A stretch of DNA of 64,000 nucleotides, taken from assembly GCA_964017235.1 (NCBI GenBank), contig OZ024940.1:3658001-3722000 (forward strand), given 5' to 3'. The stretch comes from Sabellastarte sp. h YS-2021 (taxonomy: Eukaryota; Annelida; Polychaeta; Sabellida; Sabellidae). Under the pieces are notes generated by a model that made no database searches, was not told where the DNA came from, and saw only the letters and a program-made list of their open reading frames with translations. This document shows positions 9,595 through 21,300 of this stretch, in pieces (position 1 is the stretch's first letter; the number at the start of each line of letters is the position of its first letter). The position numbers were made by a program, and so were the translations under genes.

Positions 9595-10478
9595 CCCCAC
9601 AGCCTTTAAGGGCTGTTGGGGTATTGTTTTCACCCTTGGTGTCCGGATAGACGGGTGGGTGTTTGGGCAGGCGGGCGGGCGGCGGGAAAAAATTTGTCCG
9701 GGTTGTATCTCACAAAATATAAGGTGTAGGAAGTTGATACTTGGTAGGGATACTGGTTAGGGGGTGTAGATGTGCAACGTCATTGTGTGACCTTGATTTG
9801 ACTTTTGATCTTGCTGTAGTGACCTTGTCCTACAAAATTTTTTTCAGGAAATATCTCTGAAACTGTAAACTGTAGGAAGTTGATACTTGGTAGGGACATT
9901 TCTTACGGTTTGTAGGTGTGCAACATCCTGGTGTGATCTTGATTTGACCTTTGACCATGTCATAGTGACCATGAGTTTTAAAATCTTGTCTTGGCTATTT
10001 GTTGGATTCCGTAAGGTGTAGAAGGTTGTCACTTGGTAAAGACATTGGCTAGAGGGTGTAGTTGTGCATCATGGTATGACCTTTAACTTTGGCTCTGCCA
10101 AAGTGTGCTCACCTGCCATATTTGAGACATGTTTATCTTATGACAAACATATATGGATTGCTGCAACTGATTATTATATGTATTTTTACATAATTGTGCT
10201 ATTTCCATTGACAGCTATTCTCCAGCTAATAAATTTTACAGTTTCATACTTATACTGATTAATGCTGTCATCTTGCTATTGTCTTGTTTTAATACTTAAT
10301 CTTTACCTACATTTTCTTTCTCTTAGAAATTATTTTATCCACTTAAACATTATTTGGACCTTTATATAACTGACACTGCTCTGAAAGTATCCCGATCTTT
10401 GTACTGTTTCACTACTTCTATATCTCATGGTGTTGAAAACTATTCCCCCCGGCTGTGGGGTACGGGCATCTCCGATGC
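9595..10478 (+). repeat. hairpin-ended dispersed repeat ('CAGCC' family)
   Basis: It opens with a near-perfect palindrome (CCCCACAGCCTTTAAGGG then CTGTTGGGG) and closes with a small hairpin (GCATCTCCGATGC, 10466-10478). In between are diverged ~130-bp monomers containing AAGGTGTAGGAAGTTGATAC and repeated TTGACCTTTGACC phrases. Other copies lie at 53142-53560, 54091-54646 and, inverted, 63284-63700. It ends 32 nt before the splice acceptor of gene A. Confidence 0.75.
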
Positions 10479-10512
10479 TATTTTTATCACTTACTCCTGG
10501 ATTGTATTTCAG

Positions 10513-11529
10513 CCACTGCGATTACAAGCACCACCACTCCTTCAACCACCACTACTATCCCTCCAGCTCCTACCACCACCACCACTACTATCCCTACAAC
10601 TCCTACCAATACTACAACTCCTACTACCACTCCTACAACCATCACTACTATCCCTACTACTCCTACCACCACCACCATTCATACAGCCACTTCTACAACT
10701 CCTACCACAACTCCTCCTACAACAACCACAACCAATACCACCATCACCACTCTTTCAACCACCACTACTATCCCTACAACTCCTACCAATACTACAACTC
10801 CTACTACCACCACCACTCCTACGATCATCACTACTATCCCTACAACTCCTACCACCACCACCACCACCACTCGTACAACCACTTCTACAACTCCTGCCAC
10901 AACTACTCCTACCACAACCAATACCACCATCACCACTCCTTCAACCACCACTACTATCTCTACACCTCCTACTACCACCACCACTCCTACAACCATCACT
11001 ACTATCCCTACAACTTCTACCAATAATACAACTCCTACTACCACAACTACTCTTACAAAAACCACAACCAATACCACCACCACTCCTACAAATACCACCC
11101 CTATTACCACTACCACTCCTACCAGCACTACTCCTACAACCACTCCCACAACCAAAGCTGTTTCTACAACTACCACCACTCCTACAACTCCTACCACTAT
11201 TTTATCTACCAGTACCACTCTTCTTACAGCATCCACCAGTCCTTCAAATACCACTGTTCATACAACCACCACCATTCCTACCACTACACCTTCTACCACT
11301 GCTACTCCTTCAACCACTTTTACAACAAATGCAACTTTTACAACTACCACTACTCCTGCAACCACTGATATAACCACAAATATAACCACAGAGAGTCACT
11401 TGTCATTTAACCATACATACCATCCACCTGTAGAAACCAGTTCTGTAACAGCCACAGAAAGTCCAAGAATCGTCTATTCAACCTCTGTTTCCTCTTCAAT
11501 TACAAGTGGATCATTGAGTGCCTCCAAGA
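10513..11529 (+). CDS. gene A mucin-stalk exon
   Basis: The acceptor is ATTGTATTTCAG and the donor GTGAGT at 11530. Length is 1017 nt, phase 1 in and out. The translation is almost wholly Thr with Pro spaced every 4-8 residues ([13 protein letters not shown]), turning to a more mixed Ser/Thr sequence after about 11380. Long open frames in the other two frames and on the minus strand are products of the ACC/ACT/CCT codon bias. Confidence 0.82.
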
Positions 11530-13559
11530 GTGAGTTTTATATTTTTTATATTATTGTGTTTCAACTTTAGAGTATGAAAACAAAAATACTAGCCTTGTCA
11601 GCCACACTATTACAGCAGTTTTTGAATTTGAATATCCCGAACAGTACAGGTACTAAAGCACAATTGGAACTAACCATTGATATCAGAATAAAACCATTGC
11701 TAGTGGGTGTAATTACTTTAAATGATTAAATTACTCTTTGTAAGAAAAACACACCTTGATAAGCTATATCTCTAGGACTGGGGCTCAATCGTTCTCCTTA
11801 CCATCTTGGTCGAACAGAATCAAAGGTCAGCCTGCTGATTCAACCTCAGACTCTTACTCTTACAACTTACAAGAATAACACACACTCTGTCTTTATTTGG
11901 CTTTGACCTGTCTCATATAAATGAGCGCTTGTGTAGATTTAAAACGTGCTCGGACACAAGTGTGGTGGATTGTACAGCAGTACTTGTTCATATAGGGTGT
12001 AATCTACTGACGGCCGTCAGTGGGAACAAGGTACTGATCTTTTGTTTATGCTTTTTACAGGTGATAGTCTGTCAGCCTCAGCTCTTATCAGGCTAGGTGA
12101 GTTTTAATCTGTCTTCTACTTTTTTTAGGGTTGTTGATTATAGGAATAACCCCCTCCCAAACCATGGTATACGCAGAATTTTACCATGGTTTGAGGTTTG
12201 TTTGCTTCAAACCATGGTAAAATTCTGCGTATATCGTGGTTTGGGAGGGGATTATTCCTATTCTAACATGACAAATTATTTTAAGATGAATAATTATTCC
12301 AAATTTTACTGCAAAACGGTCATTGTTACGACAGCCATAATGAGCGATAAAAGGGAGTAACAGGGTTATGCTGTATTTTACCGGGGAAGTATTTTGTCGT
12401 TTAGCCAATCAGAATCGAGGACACATCCGTGTCATGTTAGAATGACATTTCCCCCGAGTATACTATTATTTAGCACCAATAATGAAATTGGTGCCTCAGA
12501 TTTGACACCTGACCAATTGACAGTCAGCTTACAAATCTTAATACATGTAGTTGTATCAATGATCCTGATTGGCTAGAGTTTGCATTGAATGGTCATCATT
12601 ATTCATATGTCCTGACTACAAAACAAACAAAAAAAGTTTTAAAACCCAATATTTTTTAAAAATCACTGTATTACTGTGATATCACCATGTTTTCTTAAAG
12701 CTTTCATAGTTAAGTGCTAAGTTAATACTTAAGATGTCTGCTTTTTAGAATGAAATTTCAATTGCTGTATGTTTAATAACTGGAACACAGTAAAATGTTT
12801 TTGTTTTTTTTTAAAGACGCAAATAAATAAATGAATATTGATCAGCTGGATTATATAAATAATAACAGACATTATCAGTAAAGTGGATTTATCTAGTTGA
12901 CAGCCCTGTTTGGTTATTTTATTTTTACTCCCAACGCTGTAATTAAAATTCTTGATATTCTGGAAAACGTTAAGAGTGGTCTGCATGAGGACATTGTATT
13001 TTAAAGGTTTGTCTTCAGATGCTTCAACAGTTGACTAATGATTCATTAGCGGCAAACGTGTTAAATACCAACCCTATTCTGCATTTGTTTCCTCCACCAA
13101 AAAAATCCAAAGGCTTAAAACCATTGGCGATGTAGGGCTTAACACAGATACTGAATATTTTAAATGACAAGGTGTTTTAACAAGAAAAAAGTTGTCTTCA
13201 AAGTCTTCAACCATTGGAATTTCTTTTGGAGCAGTTAAATGGCAACTCTACATTGATTTCCTCCACCCGGTAAAGTCTAAATGCTTCAAAACCATCGGTA
13301 ACCAAGGGGTTAAAACAGACAGCAAATATTTGGAATATTCACCAAATGGTGAATTCCATGAGTAAATATTCAAGTGGTCATGTGACCATTCAGGTGTTTA
13401 GTCTTATCCAACCAAGCAGTAAAGGATGTCAACTTTTCAGCCGTGGTGGTCCCAGTGGTGGTTGTCGTGGTGACTGCGGCTGCTGTCGGGACCTGCTGCT
13501 TCCTTCATAAGCACAAGGCTGCAAAGCAGAGGAGGGCGGGCCAGACGTACATAGTCTGA
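10513..13559 (+). CDS. gene A: mucin-like membrane protein, 3' part (three exons)
   Basis: Three exons (10513-11529, 12061-12096, 13441-13559) join in phase 1 at each junction and end in TGA. The product is a long Thr/Pro-rich extracellular stalk (about 339 residues), a 12-residue linker, one transmembrane helix and a 20-residue basic tail ending in YIV, which could be a PDZ-type ligand. The first exon enters in phase 1, so coding exons must lie upstream; none were recognised between 1 and 10512, and they are probably left of the window. The plan matches the tandem gene B, so an N-terminal vWA domain is possible but not shown. The stalk would be heavily O-glycosylated by analogy with mucins. 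Confidence 0.75.
11530..12060 (+). other. gene A intron
   Basis: A 531-nt intron bounded by GTGAGT and TTTTTACAG. No repeat or hidden exon was recognised. Confidence 0.6.
12061..12096 (+). CDS. gene A short linker exon
   Basis: A 36-nt phase 1-1 exon encoding SDSLSASALIRL, acceptor TTTTTACAG and donor GTGAGT. It sits where gene B has two short linker exons before its TM exon. Confidence 0.6.
   Translation: MIVCQPQLLSG
12141..12260. repeat. intronic 54-bp-arm hairpin
   Basis: The arms 12141-12194 and 12207-12260 are inverted copies differing at only three positions, with a 12-nt loop. The hairpin starts 45 nt after the donor of the preceding exon. It could be a snap-back MITE or a small-RNA precursor; there is no independent sign of processing. 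Confidence 0.8.
12261..13440 (+). other. remainder of gene A intron
   Basis: AT-rich intron with a 13-bp inverted pair TTCTAACATGACA (about 12261) and its complement near 12434-12446, perhaps an outer or nested element end. Otherwise nothing recognised. The acceptor is CAACTTTTCAG. Confidence 0.5.
13441..13559 (+). CDS. gene A transmembrane and tail exon
   Basis: Phase 1 entry gives AVVVPVVVVVVTAAAVGTCC, an uncharged helix long enough to span the membrane, then the tail FLHKHKAAKQRRAGQTYIV and TGA at 13557-13559. The positive charges after the helix support a type I topology. Confidence 0.8.
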
Positions 13560-13628
13560 GGTGCAGGGAATATGTTGTCCTGTCCGCGAGGCGCTATACA
13601 ATTACACACAGCGATCCTCAAGACATTT

Positions 13629-13993
13629 ACTTGATTGTATTTGTATTTATTTGTGTATTTATTTTTTTTTATAGTCAGCGCAATATCTCCATATACTACA
13701 GCACTCAGAGCCCTATTTAAACCATCTGACTGCACAGGTACAGTCCCAACTCAGAAGTAACTCACATTCCCCTAACTGGAAGATAGAGGCTCAAGGATGA
13801 CCATTTATCAACGTCCTTGAGGTTCTTTAGCCTGCCACTGGGGATAGGAGCCAATGACGGAGGACAGCCATTTTAAGTGGTCATCCGAGCCACTATGTAT
13901 CTGCCTGTACCTGGGTTTGAACCCACGTCCTCTGAGTTCCTAGACGAGTGTGTTACCCGCTAGGCCACAGTGGCAGATACTTGATTGTATTTG
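13629..13993 (-). mobile_element. tRNA-derived SINE with target duplication
   Basis: The element reads on the minus strand: a tRNA-like head with A box TGGCCTAGCGGGT and B box GGGTTCAAACCC, a conserved body, and a tail ending in CTGTAGTATATGGAGATATT then an AT-rich A-tail. Perfect 15-bp duplications ACTTGATTGTATTTG flank it at 13629-13643 and 13979-13993. Related sequence is at 29380-29610 and 57960-58252. It lies in the probable 3' untranslated region of gene A. Confidence 0.85.
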
Positions 13994-14710
13994 ACATTTG
14001 AATTCAGTAAAACTTCTATTATGTGAATGTTAGATGCTATGTTAGATGCTATGAACTCATTTGCACTCTCTCCCAAATTTGAAGTTACCTGTTTTATAAA
14101 TTCCAGCATTTAGCATCTACCATAAAGACTCAGTATCCTGTAAGTACAATGGTAAACATAAACAAACCTAAAAAAATTGTGACATATCTATCAGTGTATT
14201 AAATACAACTGCCTAGAATATTTTAAAATAACAAGGATATTTCTGAAGGGTAAGGTTAAACTAAATAATCAAGGTTTTAATATTATGTTTATATGTATTG
14301 TATTTATGTCCATAACAATAATATGAGTAATAATATAAAAATTGAAATAAGTTGTTTCATCCTATGTACCCATAATTCCTTGTGTTTTCTCTGTGTTTGT
14401 TTTGGTTTTAAAAAAAGAAACACCTACTTTGGAATAATATCAGTGAAGTGTGAATCAGGATATAATGAGCAAATGTATTATCCATGAGGGTCAGAGGCCC
14501 TTACGCAGGATGAAATCATATTGTTGTGAAAAGGGACACACACATACACTCTGTCAACAAACAACTAGGTGAAGTAACTCAATCCGAATTAATCTACATG
14601 TTTGTTGAGTCGAGAACACCCAGTACAAACGTATAAATGTATTAGGTATTTGAACTGCATGGTATTTCTTTTTCTTTTGTTGCAAATTTAAAGGATTGGA
14701 GTTTACTAAT
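13994..14710. other. no gene seen
   Basis: AT-rich intergenic sequence between genes A and B. AATAAA-like signals for gene A may lie here or upstream but none stands out. Confidence 0.45.
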
Positions 14711-15020
14711 ACAGTAGACCTGTTATATGTCAATTGATGTAAAGCCTCCAATATCTACAGGATTTGGTTCTAGTTATGGCTAACTTCCACTATATACAGT
14801 AGACTCTGTATAACTAGAACCTCCAATATCCACAGGATTTGGTTCTAGTTATGACTAACTTCCACTATATACAGTAGACTCTGTATAACTAGAACCTCAA
14901 ATATCCACAGGATTTGGTTCTAGTTTTGGCTAACGTCCACTATATACAGTAGACTCTGTATAACTAGAACCTCCAATATCCACAGGATTTGGTTCCTGAT
15001 ATTGCAAACTTCCACTCTAA
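14711..15020. repeat. 75-bp tandem repeat, about four units
   Basis: Units begin ACAGTAGACTCTGTATAACT and contain CCACAGGATTTGGTTC. Phrases such as CAGTAGACTC and AGAACCTCCAATATC resemble the ends of pogo/Tigger elements, so the array may have grown from a transposon end. Confidence 0.75.
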
Positions 15021-16555
15021 ATATACATGGGATGGTAACCATGGCAATGCCAGGAGGCCAAAAAGGTGAAGGTGGAAAAGGTTCTATGAACAGACTTGGT
15101 CAGAAGTAAGTCAAAGATGAGGCAGATGAAATAGCAAGAGGATTGACCGGGCTTATTGACCCGTCATATAAACAGCTATTGTTACAGTATGTTTTTATTT
15201 CTCTAAAAAACACTATTGAGTGACTAAAGAAAGCTTCTATCGGTGGAGACAAAATAAAGGGGCACCCAGTCACCCACTTAATCCGAAGAAAAAAAACAAA
15301 ATAAATGCTTATGTCATGCAATATTTCAGCAAAGATATCTAATTGGACATAAAAAAACAAGGTTAAAGTTTGGCAGAACCATTCATGTGGTGAAATCTTC
15401 TTGACAAGATAGTTGTAAAGGATTTTACCAAGCATAAAACTCCCCTATTTTGAACCATGGTCATCTTAAACTCTTTTATACTTATATAAATATGCTCTTC
15501 GATACAAGTGTAAAAAGTTGGAATATAAAAAGGCTAAATTTAAGTTTTGATAATTGGTTCTTAGTTTTGTGGTATTGTACATTTAGTCATTGCATGTATA
15601 CAATTCCGAGAGTATAATAATGTATATAGAATAACAAGCAATGATATTTAATACTACAGTATGACAAACATATTATCTGATATCTGTATATATACACATA
15701 GTAAATGATGTAACACCCCGTTCACAGTGATCCAAAAAACACGTACATGGAGCCATATTTGGAAATGTGTCTTTAACAATATATAGAACCTGTTGGTTTC
15801 TGGAACCTTAGGAAAAGTTGTCCCTTCTGTTTTTGACCATCAATAGTTATAACACAAAACTTAAATGTGGTGAGTTTTGACTGTGATTAGTTCCAATTAA
15901 GCTCACATTTTTAGACTTTCCTTTTTGCTTCTAGGAACCATTGCTGCTACTCTATCAAAATGTGACCTCTGTTAGTCATAGATTCCAAGATGTTAGAAAG
16001 TTTTGACTACCAACTAGTATGCACTGGTTTCCTCCATCCCCCTCAGTTACCCCTCAGTTACTTGTAATATGATCCTATACAATGTTTTGAAAGTAATGTT
16101 AAAACCTGAATGATAAACATGCAAGAATTATGCTAATCTCTATTGCCATTGCATTTAAATTATAAAAATACAGACCCCTTTCAGAATGACGATATTCCAG
16201 TAGTCTGACCCAGTGTGAACAGAACATAACTATGTACATAAGTCCACATGAGAGTTTATTGGCACAGAGTTATGCATGCGTCCAAATATTTACTATTTAG
16301 CAATACCTTAGTACGTTCCGGAACAAAAGGTTACATTGAGAAGCAATGCTGTGTTCATTTGATATGTAAGCCTTTCCGTTTGGCTGTAGTTTGTAAAATT
16401 CAAAGTTGGGTTTTTGTAGAATTTTTTTAAAACCAGTTGAGGTCATATTGAGACAGATCACATTCATATTACGTGTATAAAAAAAAAAAAAAAAAAATGC
16501 TTCAATATTTTTAAAAAACAAATTTATTTATGTATTATTTTTTTGTCCAATTTAA
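15021..16555. other. no gene seen
   Basis: AT-rich intergenic sequence with short chance frames only. A 19-nt A run lies near 16480-16497. Confidence 0.5.
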
Positions 16556-17060
16556 ATGAACTGACTGCCTAATTATTAAATAAATGACTGCCTTAACTAA
16601 ACTTTCAGATGAAATGAGAGGTTTAACTTAATAACTGACTAGGTAACTGGCTGACTTTGATAACTAGCTGACTGACATAACCAATATATTTAACTAACTC
16701 TGGAGACTGACTTTACCAACCTCTGGGGAAACCTCTGAAGGTAGTTAGGTTGACCGACGCAACTAACTTTACAGAATGATTGGCTTAACTTACAAAATAC
16801 TTGACTTACTTCACCAACTTACTGGTCAACTAACAGACTAAATAGTTTTACTAACTCAGATAACTGACTAAATAACAGACTGTATGGATTTAACTAGTTA
16901 AATAACGGACAGAGTTGACCACTTTGCTGTCTGGTTTTAACAGGACCGACTAAATGCTGTCTTAATGAGTGGGTATCTGAATTATCAGACTGATGGCCCG
17001 GTAAGTCAGTTAATTTGATGACACAAACTAATGAACGAGTAAACACAAAATATTGGACAC
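16556..17060. repeat. degenerate ACTGACT-rich simple-sequence region
   Basis: Loose repetition of AACTGACTAACTG-like phrases over about 500 bp with no fixed period. Confidence 0.5.
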
Positions 17061-18149
17061 TAAAGCCTGCACCAGACTAGCTTGATCCACATGACGGAGA
17101 GGTATGGATTTTTTTGTTATTTTTCTAGGACACTGTCAAAGTAATGAGTGAATGGTTGATCTGAGCCCCCCTCTAGTGGTGAATTCAGTCAACCACGTGT
17201 AATGATTAGCAGTATATTGTTATGCATATGGTTGTCAATGTAAATCTACTGGTAGTTAATATTACACACAGGGACTTCAGACAATAGTGTAGGGTGATCA
17301 GTCTTAATTATATACATGTTGAAAACTCTCACAAAATGTAATTTTATAAACTGAATTGTGTGGATATTTGAGTGCAAAAAATATTGTTTTTGTTTATTGT
17401 ATTAGTTTCAATGCTTAACTTAATATGTGGATACATAAAAAAATATATTATGTTGTAAATTATAAAGGAAAAAAACCACTATTTGTTCAAGCTACCACAG
17501 GGCCTGAATTATCCAACTAAAGTGAGAGAGTGAGATTTTAAGTTGGACAGTAGAAAGTCCATAAAATAGAAGAGTTATTTTAGTGTAAAGCCCAAAGGAA
17601 GTACAAATTAGGTGGGGGTGGAAATGGATCATAGAAAGTTGGGTAATAGAGGTTTTACTGTGGCTCTTTAAAAGTGAGGTCATAGAACAGATACTCAGTG
17701 CTGATCAGATGGAATAAATGCTTGTGTGTTGGTAATACAGCATAGCTTGAGATCTAGATCCTTATTCAGACTTCTTTTATAAAAAATTACCTTGGATTCC
17801 CTTTTTAATGAATTGAAATATACATCAACACAGTCTTAAGATATTCTTTAAGCATTAACAGGTGGCCATAGCTAATAAACCTTCCAGGGGTGACCATGCT
17901 ATATTAAAATGAAATCTGCTGTACTAAATTGGGACACAACCAATTAGCTTTCAGTAAACAAAAGCATGTCTTGAAAACCCTAATTTGTTGAAACTTTTCA
18001 TTTAATTTTTATCTGTGCCAATTTAAGGTGGGATTGCTGAATTATCAATCCAAGCAATACTGGAATGACTTGTTGAGGATATACGATATATTTTCAGGCA
18101 TGGATTGTTTAGTTTTTCAGAGGAAACATGAAGTAAATACATAGAATAC
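17061..18149 (+). promoter_or_regulatory. upstream region of gene B
   Basis: This stretch should hold the promoter and 5' untranslated region of gene B, but no TATA box or initiator could be chosen with confidence. About 17500-17665 looks like a decayed pogo-type MITE (GGGTAATAGAGGTTTTACTG at its right side). A tiny upstream frame, ATGAAGTAA, lies shortly before the gene B start. Confidence 0.4.
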
Positions 18150-18362
18150 ATGATGGCTTCATTAAGGCCAGTGCTGCCCATTTTATTGGGCATGTTGTGC
18201 AATTTAAACTTTGTCCGAGGACAGCTGCCTTGTAACCCGGGTGTGGATTTGACAATAATACTGGATAATTCTGCTGACGTCACTGCCGCAAACTATGAGC
18301 TGATGAAAAGTTCCTTCAAGGAATTTGGTGATGCTGCAAATTTAGAAATTTCTTTTTCAACG
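18150..18362 (+). CDS. gene B exon 1: signal peptide and vWA strand 1
   Basis: It starts with [16 protein letters not shown], a clear hydrophobic signal, with probable cleavage before [18 protein letters not shown] is the first vWA strand and metal-site loop; family consensus is DxSxS, here DNSAD. A second ATG follows directly, so either Met could start. Ends in phase 0 at GTGAGT. Confidence 0.85.
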
Positions 18363-21300
18363 GTGAGTAATATGTGGTTGTGGAAATTGTTATCAGCCAT
18401 TTGAAAGGTTAGTTTCATTGCGTTAATACATCTTACCTACCAGACGATAGCTATAGCCCGGCGCCAGCCGGTCCCGCCAAACGAAAGAAAAGACGTCCTG
18501 GGTTTCACCCCCGGCAGGACCGGTACACTACACTCCACTCGCCAGGTGGCCTAGTTCCTGCTTCACTCGCCAGAGGGACGTGACGTCATAGCATCTTTTT
18601 CGTTTGGCGCGATATTCAAAGTTTGAATTTTTGGAAACTCTTTTTATTTTGAGTATTTCTTAAGTTATACAGTGTGTTTTGTGTTACGATTTGTCAGTTA
18701 GTTGGATAAACTACCATGGCATCTCCAGGACAAAGGAAAGGAGCCTGCGGGCATATCATGGCTAATTTTGACCCTCATTCTCGTTGTGCCAGATGCAGAG
18801 ATAAAGGGTTGGGCCAAGACCCGTGTGTTTTAAAGTTGCAGTGTGAGTTTTGTGACACTTTAACCCCTGAACAATTGCTCCAGCTTTCAACCCCTACGTA
18901 CAAACTGCGGAAGGAGAAATCTAAAACCAAAGAAGCCCTTGTGGATCCGTCCACTGTCACTATCGTGTCGCAGGTGGAATCTCAGGAAGTTGCTTCAACT
19001 TCTCCACCCCATGTTGCTGAGCAAGATCTCTCTTTACCTCCACCTATGTTCCGCCAAGAGTTAAAAGACTTGGACGAAAAGTGGTCAGTACGTATGGCCC
19101 GTCTGGAAGCACTCATTACTTTGGGGCAGCGTCCTTCACCTCAACCTTCCTTCTCACCGGTCAAGGCACCGGTACCGCATCAAGCTCCCGCGGGAGCTCT
19201 TTCTCAGGCACCTTTTCTCTTATCATCTGTCCCTTCCGGCCAAGCCGCCCCGGCTTTTGGCCCGGATAGGATAAAACCTAGTGCCACTGTCACTACCAGC
19301 TCAATAACTAGGACGTCTCCTCTAGAAGGCCTTTACTCTGAACAGGACCCGGAACCGGTATTCTCTCAACAGAGTTCTTCCGGCCCGGTGGCCTCTGCTT
19401 TGCCTCAACCTCCTCCGCAATCCAGCTTGTTCAAGTCAGCTCCGGAGCACTTTGAGGAAGGTGAGGTATCTGACCAAGAAGACGTCACTGACCATCCTGA
19501 TCAAGAATCTCCAGACTTGGATAAGACATTGAGCGAAGATCAAAATTACAGAGAGACTGTTAGGGGAGTACGTGCTTTCATGGGCTGGTCACATATCCCA
19601 GATCTTGAGTATACTCCAAGTTCCAAGTCAGACAATCCCTGGATTGGCCACCGGGCACAACCTGTAGGCAAGGTCTCTATCGACTTACCACCAGAGGACT
19701 GGCTTTGTAAGAAACTTGAAAATTTAAATCTCGTCCTCATAGAAGGTTACCCGTCCAAGTCTACGGAACCGGGTGGACTTCATGTTGATCAGTATCTCCG
19801 CCCCCCCAAGTCTCAGGCAAGGTGGTACGGGATTCATCCCGCTGAAAATAAAGACATCACTAGGCCGGGAAAATATGTAACTACTTGGCCCAATGACGCG
19901 GCGAAGTTGAACAGTTCCTTTGCCCGAATTGGTAAACCTGCTCTTGCTTCATCCCAACCCACCTCCCGCCCTATTGCTCAGGATACGCTCCGGAAGTGGG
20001 AGAAAGCAGCAAAAGAGACCAGTTATATTTGTAACCAGTCCGCTGGTTTCAATAGGTGCATCACCAAGATACAGGACTCGTTTCAAGAACAGTTACAAAT
20101 TCTTCAGACAGAGTTGGGAAAAGGAAAATCTTCCACAAAAGCTCAAGGTGCACTTGATGAATTACATTTCCTGTCTGCATTCAACCAAAATGTGAGTTTT
20201 GCGGTTGGCAAATCCCTCCAACACCTCTCAGATTTCACTTTTATACAAATGGCTAATTTAACTCTGGTCAGGAGGGATTCTTATCTTGAGCACCTAAAAG
20301 CTGGCGTCAAGCCAGATACCTTTTCCTCTCTCAGGAACTGTCCTCTACAAACCAGGGCTTTGTTTCCGGACGACATTATCCGGAGGGCGGAAGATGAAAT
20401 AGCAGCATTTGAGTCACATAAGCGTACCAACCAGCCCGGTCCGGGCCGTGGTGGGTTCGCCGGCACTCAGAAAAAGCAACACCGTTACCAGCCATATTCA
20501 ACATGGAAACAGGAGGATTCTGGAAACTCCGGGGCTCCCGGCAAAGAGATGCCTGCATGGAAAACATTTGGCAATCGCGGGAGAGCCCGTGGCAGAGGCA
20601 GGGGTGGTCAACCCGGTCGCGGTTCGCGCCCTGCCAGAGATGCTAAGGCGTATAAATGACAATCACTGCAAAGTTCCTCCGGAAGTAACATCCTGTCCGG
20701 AGTTTGGTGTTGTAAATGTAACAAAGACAAGTCTTCCTGTTCTTGTGAAAGACTCTGTAAATTGTCACAATGTTGTTCATCATGTACTTTCTGTAAAAAA
20801 CATCAGGCAGCCGCAAAAGAAAGGCATAAGTCCAATCTTAAACTCACAAAATACAATAAAGTATGTGAAAAGTGCTTCTTTTGTAAATCACTGTGTCTTT
20901 GCCCCAAGTGTGTCAAATGTCCTCAGTGTTGCAAATGTCCAATCAGTAGGGGGACGCCTACAAAATTTTTGGAAAATATGGACTCTCAAGGGTGCAAACC
21001 CGAAGGTAGTATCCATTTTGAAAAAGGGCTATGTGCTTCCCTTCAAGGTCAGACCTCCCTTAATAAGGGAACCCCTGATAGTAAGCGGCTATGCAAACCC
21101 CACCAGAGACTCCCACTTACAAGAAGCAGTGCAAGCTCTGATCAAGAAAAAGGCAGTAGAGAGGGTCAGGGTTCGAACCTCACTAGCCTTTTTCAACAGA
21201 TTGTTCATTGTCCCAAAGCCGAACCAAAAGTGGCGGCCAATCTTGGATCTCAGTACTCTAAATCAGTTTTTATGCGTAAAAACATTCAAAATGGAGACTC

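Noticed and set aside
10354..11373. Leu/Pro-rich and Tyr/His-rich long frames over the gene A mucin exon
   Set aside because: They are other-frame readings of Thr codons; only the Thr/Pro frame fits phase 1 at both splice sites and the TM exon.
13629..13993. tRNA-like A and B boxes suggesting a tRNA gene
   Set aside because: No full cloverleaf; a long body, A-rich tail and target duplication show a SINE. The same holds for 30925, 43843, 44826, 50153, 57050 and 57960.
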